Assembly (NCBI RefSeq): GCF_000143415.4
Contig: NW_003314296.1
Location: 321,750-385,749, forward strand
Direction of reading: 5' to 3'
DNA from: Selaginella moellendorffii
Taxonomy: Eukaryota; Streptophyta; Lycopodiopsida; Selaginellales; Selaginellaceae
DNA length: 64,000 bases
Within the stretch, counting starts at the first letter, position 1; the number at the start of each line of letters is the position of its first letter. Below are positions 57,951-64,000 of the stretch, in pieces. The position numbers were made by a program, and so were the translations under genes. The notes under the pieces were generated by a model that saw nothing but the letters and a program-made list of their open reading frames with translations, made no database searches and had not been told where the DNA came from.

Positions 57951-59525
57951 GAAGAGCTCATTTTTTAGATGAGTCTATAGTAGTTGTTATGCTCAATATT
58001 TAATATTCACATTGGATTTATTTCCTTTGGATGATGTTTAGGAAGCCAAAGGGTTAACCCATGGATCTAAAAGTTTTGTGAGGGCTTTAAAAATTTTTTA
58101 TCACTTGCTAGTGATTTGTCATTTTGGCATTTATATTTTATATAATATTTTAGGACAACTTTCTTTATTTTGTAAAGACTAATCCAGATGATTATTTGCA
58201 ATTAGTGGTGCCTTTAGTCTTCATTTCGTGTTTCTTCCACACTTACCATAGCTCTTCTATTTTAGACAAATATATATACATTATTGTGTGATTGAGAAGT
58301 TCTTCTATTAAAAAGGTTTTTCTATTAGCTGGAGATATGATAAAATATTATATAGTATGTGTGTAGCTATATGTGGTGCCAAACTTATAATAATCCTTTT
58401 CATGCTATAAAAGGATAGTTGGAGTTAATTGCAATTTTTTATTTATTTAACTTAATGACATTCAATTTAATGAGGCCTTTTTTTTGGTCAATTGCTGGGA
58501 ATGAGTATGTCAATATTTCTTCCAACTATCTAATTCATTAGATGGAAGTTAGTGTGTTTGCAATTGCTATTGAATATTTTGTCCTTAATCAAATGGTATT
58601 CTAGCATTTTTGTCTAAAGATGATTCTCTTGTATAATAGTTTTGCATTTATGGTTAAGGCATTCCATGTTTTTAACTTAGTTGGGGATATATCACATTTT
58701 TGCAAATGTTTATCATTTATAATTGTCTTTCTGATATGCACATATCACAAGGGTGTATAGTTATGTTAGTGTTTCACTATATAAATTTTTATGGTCTTAT
58801 ATTATTAATGGAGTTGAGTTTGTCTTCATAAAACTATAAGTTGTTGATATATAAGTATTAAGATTAATATTTGACAAGCATTCTTCTATTGGTTTAAGAT
58901 AAATCACTTAGGCAATCTTATGGTATGTGATATATCTAAGTGCTCCTTGCTTAATTAAAGGAACATAACTAAGCTACAAGGTTATGAGGTTTAAGATTTG
59001 CACAAAGATTATGTTCCTTTCTAATTAAGTACACTCTAATTAAATGCATTATTGTGACTAAATCTGTTGTCAAAAAAAAAAACAAACTTACACTGACATG
59101 GCATTCTAAATGATGTAATTTATAATAAAATAGTATTAAAAAGACTAGCAAATCACATTGCTGCTTAATTATGTTCAAATATTTTTAATCCATAATACCC
59201 TTATATAATATAAATAATACATTCACAAGATAAAAATCCCTTATCCAATTATATGACAAGAATTAAAATATGTTTTAAAGGTGGATTTTTAAAATGCAAA
59301 GTGAAAAAAGAATGCTCCCTCATCATCAAAAGGTCATATGGCTTGAGAATAACAAGCTGAATTCATTTAAAGATTTTTTTTTCTAAAAAGTGATTATAAC
59401 AGCTGAAAATACTAGCCAAATCATTATATGATTCACATTTGTTTTATATAATATACAATATTCTATATACTAGAAAATCTTACATACCCAACATGTCAAT
59501 ATTAAGTTAAAGACTTTCTTAAAGG
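57951..59525. other. AT-rich spacer, no gene seen
   Basis: Likely the remaining decayed 3' part of the gypsy relic and then intergenic DNA. No LTR boundary was recognised. Confidence 0.35.
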
Positions 59526-60727
59526 TCAAATTGAGTGTAGCATTGAGTTGGAGTGGTGTGAATGAACTTCTTTGTGGCGAAAGCAATGCACAATATGATC
59601 ATTTGTCAGCCCAGATGCTTGCATGAAAGAGTAGATAATCGCTGGAGCCACACCTCGGAATCCTTTCTGGATTAAATCTTTGCTCATTACCTCTGACCTT
59701 GAGCTCTTGATGGGAACTTGGGACGACATCCGAAAACTTGTTACAATTGGCTTGTTGTTTACAAAGCTCCATATGTATTGATCAAAGCTGCCAAACTCAT
59801 GGGAGATTTGGAGAACCCTCCTTGCATTCTCAATCACACTCTCCACTTTGCCATCTTGCTGGAGAATGTCAACACTTGATCGGGTTTCTGCTATCCGTGC
59901 TGCATCGTAAGTTGAAAGGATTGATGGATCAAACCCGGAGAATGCAGTTCTACAAAGAATAGATCAAATTTAATACTGAAATACAATATTAACTTATAGT
60001 TTGATTTCTACCTGTAGAGATCACGTTTTGCCAATATACCAGACCAACTAAGCTCAGATTGTGCACTAGCAAGTGTGAGCAGCTCAAACAGCAGCCTGGA
60101 AGCAATTTAAATAAGTCACATTTAAAAAAATAGAAATAAAAATGGTTCTTACTTGTCATTATGAACAGGAACTCCCCATTCATGGTCATGGTAAGCAACA
60201 TTGACTGGATCTTCACACAAAAGAAACTTGTTACTTGGGAGGAAAATATTCTTTGAGAGATTCGTACCGCTCTGTGGAGTGATCCATCCACATCTCTTCT
60301 TCGAAGCTGGCGGTGGAGAGAAGAGGGGCTTTTCCGGAACGGACTTGGCGGAGCCGATACGTCGACCATAGTGTGATATCTTTGCCTTTCTTTGTGCTTG
60401 CAATTCCCGCAAAGAAGGAGCTCTATCCACGAAATGCTGCCTCTCGACGAGGATACTGATGGTTGGACTCGTGGGCGAGAGTTTCTTGGCCTTCTTCTTC
60501 TTGGGCGAGCTCTTGATTTTATTGAACAATGATCCTCCGGCTTGATCCTGCTCCGGACTTTTGGGAACGATGTTCTCGGACGAGATGTGGTCGGACTTTT
60601 TGAGCAGTAGCATCGGAGGCCTTTTGAGAGCTGGAGAAGAAGAAGAAGAAGAAAAAGAAGCTGTTCTTTGAGACGTGATCACTTTGGGCTGTGTTCTCCA
60701 GAGCGCAGGCCTCTTCTGCTGAGCCAT
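59526..60727 (-). CDS. DNA-3-methyladenine glycosylase I (TAG family)
   Basis: Base-excision repair enzyme that removes 3-methyladenine from alkylated DNA. Three exons, 60153-60727, 60012-60095, 59526-59949, give 360 residues. The first about 140 residues are a Ser/Lys-rich extension (KKKKAKKLSPTS) that may hold a nuclear or plastid targeting signal. The TAG domain then reads KKRCGWITPQ, PVNVAYHDHEWGVPVHNDKL, LFELLTLASAQSELSW, IQKGFRGVAPAIIYSFMQAS and LTNDHIVHCFRH. Cys in RCGW, His in YHDHEWG, and His/Cys in NDHIVHC correspond to the zinc ligands of bacterial TAG. The MAQQ start was preferred to an ATG 14 codons upstream on length grounds; both are open. Confidence 0.94.
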
Positions 60728-61879
60728 TGGAGGAGAAAAACTTGGAAGAAAGAAACCTTTCCAAAACAACCAGAGAACAGATCAATGCTAGTAAGCTGCT
60801 AGAAAGAAAACTTCTTGCTCAATACCTAGGTGCGTGTGAATGTGTAGCTTAAATAACTGGAATAGCCATGCTTGGATGGAAATCCTTCTTTGCTTTTCTT
60901 TCTTAAAGTTTCTATCTAGCCTACATTTATTCTTTCTGATGTTTAGGCTGAAGGGATCAAGACTTCCATGACAGGGATGCATGTGGCAATTGGCAGAAGT
61001 TATCCTAATTAGTCACTCCAAAAGAATTTCAATCCAAAACCAGCATGACAATTTTTTGAGCGTGAAGGAAACACTTTGTATGATGCTTTCTGGGATTGGC
61101 AAGTGCAGGGTTTGCGTGGGATCCATTTCTTGGTGTGAGCCTGCCATTCTACAGCCTTAAGAAAAAAAAACAGTCTTTTTTTTATGGTGTGACTTGGAAG
61201 ATATGCAATGGAATTAATTTATCGATATTATTCTTCTGTAATAGTGTTTTTAAGAAAAGATTCGTTAGAAATGGATCATGGAGGAAAGGAACAACTCAAC
61301 AAAAACCATAGATATTGCACACTATTATAAGATATTCCTTCTCTTTTTTTCCTCCAGTAGGTGTAACTAAAGTACCTCCTGGCAAGCTGAACATGATGCA
61401 CATGGAAGCCAGAATGTTTATTTTATTTTTCTCTTCACAAGCCAAAGGCCTCAATCAATCATCTCTCAACTAACATAGAAGTGAGAAGATATCTCTGATG
61501 ATTTTGCAAATGTTTAGAAGTGTCGCTGAAGTGAGATGCCCTTTGGCAGGAATTAATTGCTTCCCTTTCTAGCCTTCTAAATATTCCCTGATTTTGTAAA
61601 ACTATTTTTGGCTGGCCACCCAAAACAGCAACGCAACAAGCAGGTGGAGTGTCACTGTTTCTGGAAGAGTTCTTCTCTCACACCTATCGCTAAAGTGAAA
61701 CCAAATAATATAATACTTAATATTATTAATAATACCAAACACAAATAGCACTCCTTGGTACTTTGAAGCTAAGTTATTGTCCAGACGCAAGATGCTATCC
61801 AATTCACTTCTTTCAACCTTTCAGTGTCTTGTTGAGCAAAGCGATGTGTTGCAGGAGGAGAGCCAGCACAACCAAGATC
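60728..61879. other. Divergent region between TAG and HVA22-like genes
   Basis: About 1.15 kb shared upstream region of two divergently oriented genes. A short frame at 61096-61311 has no recognised family. No TATA box was assigned. Confidence 0.4.
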
Positions 61880-62651
61880 ATGAGCTTCATTGGAATGTTC
61901 TTGACACAACTTCAACCACTAGTCAGGTATTCCAAATCTGGTGCACATATAGCTTATCTAACTTTCTTGTCAAGATCAGGCCCTCCATCACTCTAGTTTA
62001 TCCTGCGTAAGTTGAACGAATCCTCTCAAAAACATTGCTTTGAGTGATTGCTTTGATGCATTCAGGTATGCTTCTCTTCAAGCACTTGAGAGCCCTTTCC
62101 AAGAAGACGATCATCCATGGCTCACGTATTGGTCCTTGTACTCATCTCTAAGTTTTGTGCAAACAGTGCTCACTCTAAACTTTCCCTGGTACGAGCAAGC
62201 TAAGCTAGCATTTATAACTTTTCGTTTATCTTTTGAATTTTTATTTTCCAAGGTTGCCAGTCCCATTGCTAGAAATGATAAAGTTTGTAGCTTGTTGCTG
62301 GCTATTGTTCCCTCCTTTCCAAGGCGCAAGATTCATTTATCTCAAACACATTTGTGGAAGAAATCGTTTAGGCGAAGAGCTCAAGGATGAAGTGAGATGG
62401 GAGAATTTGGAGCAAGCCACACTGGACATGATGAAGCCAAGAACCCAAGAAGCTGCAATAAAATTCATCGAGAACAATGGTCAGGACACATTTGAAAAGT
62501 TGATGCAAGTGGTAAGCTACCAAAAAGAAAAAAAATATCTTGGAGATAAAACATAAGTTTTGTGCAGGCTGTCAAAGGTGCGATTAAAAACAAGCCCAAG
62601 ACGCCAAGGAATGTTGTGAGGATTTACCTCCAGAAACGAGGAGGCTTTTAA
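61880..62651 (+). CDS. HVA22-like TB2/DP1 (REEP) family membrane protein
   Basis: ER membrane-shaping protein; the HVA22 family is often abscisic-acid or stress induced in plants. Five exons: 61880-61926, 61980-62006, 62066-62188, 62253-62511, 62568-62651, in frame for 179 residues. The family core is clear: PSITLVYPAYASLQALESP, DDHPWLTYWSLYSSLSF, then CCWLLFPPFQGARFIYLKH, forming hairpin membrane segments. The C-terminal tail (EAAIKFIENNGQDTFEKL, PRNVVRIYLQKRGGF) is charged and helical. The acceptor of exon 2 is the second of two nearby AGs; only that one keeps frame. The start codon gives the usual short N-terminus, with an in-frame ATG five codons later as alternative. Confidence 0.92.
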
Positions 62652-62732
62652 ATTGCAAAGTTTGGTTTTATGATAATTTACTCCAGACTTCATAGTTATT
62701 TTCAAGTGTGATGGGTCTATTGGTAGGGATCC

Positions 62733-64000
62733 ATGGGACGAAATCCACACGTGGATTTCTATTCAGATTTGCTAAAACGCGTCACCAAAGCTCGAGATCT
62801 TCCCACTGGCAAAAGAGTCCACTCCCAAATTCTCGCAGCCAGCGATCTCAAAACCAACAGTTTTCTAGCGTGCGGGATCATAGATATGTATGGAAAGTGT
62901 GGCAGCGTCTGCGACGCCCAGGAAGTTTTCGCCACCCTCCCATTTCCAAATCTCTACGCGTGGAACACCCTCCTCACGGCTTATACCCACAATGGGTATC
63001 TCCAGGAAGCTCGAAAACTCTTCATTGAAATGCCACAGAGAAACGAGATTTCATGGAATGCCCTGAGCGCCACGTACACACAGCATGGATTCTGTGATGA
63101 GGCAGCCAACATTTTCATAAAAATGCCCAGCACGACCGTCCGATCTTGGTCGAGCATCGTTACGGCATATGCCCAATCTGGGCATCTTTTCCAAGCCAAG
63201 AGCCTGTTTGATTCCATGCCGGAACGCGACCTTGTTTCCTGGACGTCGATCTTGGCTGGGATGGCGGGATCGACGGACCAGATCAAAGCCGCTACGGACG
63301 TCTTCCATCGAATGCCCGGCTGGGATTCCCCGTCGTGGAATGCCGCCATAGCCGGACTCATTCTGGTAGGGAATCTGGAAGAGGCGAGGGTCATGTTCCA
63401 TGGGATGCCGGAAAGGACTGTCTTCTCATGGACGGCCATGATTCTAGCATTCTCCCAGAATGGACAGCAGGAGCAAGCGGTGGAGATTTTCTCCAGGATT
63501 CCGCAGCGAAATGTGGTGACGTGGAATGCTATGATCGTGGCATTTGCGTACAACGGGCAAGTTGGTGCAGCAAAGGCTGCGTTTGATGGAATGAAACAAA
63601 GAGATATTGTGACGTGGACGGGACTCGTCAACTGCTATTTCGATTTAGGGCTAATGGAGAAAAGCATTGAGACGCTGAACAAAATGCCTCAACACACACT
63701 CAAGTGTCTAACTTCACTTCTTGTAGCATTTGCCGATTGCGGGCATTTAGAAAGTTCGAAAGATCTCTTTTTGAGGATGCCAGAGATTGATATAGTAGCG
63801 CTTACTGCTATGCTCTCATGCTACGCACATGCAGGCGAAGTAGAGCTATCGAAATATATTTTTGATGGCATGTCTAATCGCGATGCTGTGGCATGGACTG
63901 TGATGCTCGCGGCATATGCCCACGCTGGGCATTGCTGCGAGGCGATGCAAACGCTCGCGGCTATGGCGGTGGAGGGGATCAAGTGCGATGAGAACGCGTT
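62733..64000 (+). CDS. Pentatricopeptide repeat protein, PLS class, 5' part
   Basis: Organelle RNA-binding protein; PLS-class PPRs usually direct C-to-U RNA editing. Intronless in the 1268 bases seen, about 422 residues, with the frame still open at the window edge. An in-frame stop at 62724 supports the ATG at 62733. After KRVHSQILAASDLKTNSFL and IIDMYGKCGSV, at least ten repeats follow, most spaced 31 residues apart, each with a W-N/T/S-A/S core: WNTLLTAY, WNALSATY, WSSIVTAY, WTSILAGM, WNAAIAGL, WTAMILAF, WNA MIVAF, WTGLVNCY, LTAMLSCY, WTVMLAAY. No transit peptide is obvious. E/DYW domains, if present, lie beyond the window. It starts only 81 bp after the HVA22-like stop codon. Confidence 0.94.
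   Translation, partial: MGRNPHVDFYSDLLKRVTKARDLPTGKRVHSQILAASDLKTNSFLACGIIDMYGKCGSVCDAQEVFATLPFPNLYAWNTLLTAYTHNGYLQEARKLFIEMPQRNEISWNALSATYTQHGFCDEAANIFIKMPSTTVRSWSSIVTAYAQSGHLFQAKSLFDSMPERDLVSWTSILAGMAGSTDQIKAATDVFHRMPGWDSPSWNAAIAGLILVGNLEEARVMFHGMPERTVFSWTAMILAFSQNGQQEQAVEIFSRIPQRNVVTWNAMIVAFAYNGQVGAAKAAFDGMKQRDIVTWTGLVNCYFDLGLMEKSIETLNKMPQHTLKCLTSLLVAFADCGHLESSKDLFLRMPEIDIVALTAMLSCYAHAGEVELSKYIFDGMSNRDAVAWTVMLAAYAHAGHCCEAMQTLAAMAVEGIKCDENA

Noticed and set aside
1-64000. CRISPR arrays, bacterial operons or a defence-type gene cluster
   Set aside because: No spaced direct repeats, ribosome-binding sites or bacterial gene packing. Introns occur in nearly all recognised genes.

Overview
The window reads as nuclear DNA of a vascular plant. 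The intron-exon genes belong to land-plant families: MIKC MADS, GASA/Snakin, HVA22, POLTERGEIST-type PP2C, EDR2-like and a PLS-type PPR. Most introns are only about 40-100 bp, the genes are compact, and they sit between AT-rich transposon tracts. That pattern, with the protein flavour, fits a lycophyte such as Selaginella. This is an inference from style and recalled family sequences, not from a search.

Layout. 1-8.6 kb: a decayed F-box SKIP16-like gene (+), then a broken Helitron Rep/helicase (-). 8.6-12.4 kb: no clear gene, but a roughly 0.45-0.55 kb segment in three copies. 12.4-18.4 kb: AT-rich repeats with a complete TRIM retrotransposon, a truncated TRIM, a lectin-like relic and a decayed copy of part of the neighbouring G6PD gene. 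18.4-42.3 kb: the main gene island, with plastidic G6PD (-), a ROCK1-type nucleotide-sugar transporter (+), an unknown small gene (+), PP2C (+), EDR2-like (-), GASA (+), a GASA pseudogene (+), calmodulin (-), MADS-box (-) and a broken SRPBCC/Bet v 1-like gene (+). 42.3-59.5 kb: a retrotransposon desert with two head-to-head Ty3/gypsy elements forming a large imperfect inverted repeat, a TRIM nested in one arm, a 100-N assembly gap and another gypsy RT-RNase H relic. 59.5-64 kb: a DNA-3-methyladenine glycosylase (-), an HVA22-like gene (+) and the 5' part of a PPR gene (+) cut by the window end.

The genes do not form one pathway. They are ordinary single eukaryotic units for plastid NADPH supply, Golgi/ER sugar import, signalling (PP2C, calmodulin, EDR2-like), transcription (MADS), a secreted peptide (GASA), DNA repair, ER shaping and organelle RNA processing. 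Exon coordinates were worked out by hand from frame continuity, GT/AG borders and recalled family sequences. The most notable observations are the nested TRIM with a paralogous empty site, the inverted gypsy pair with a long uncharacterised ORF after integrase, the AT-drifted G6PD and lectin relics, the multiply damaged GASA duplicate, calcium-loop substitutions in the calmodulin, and two introns that keep frame only with a GC donor.
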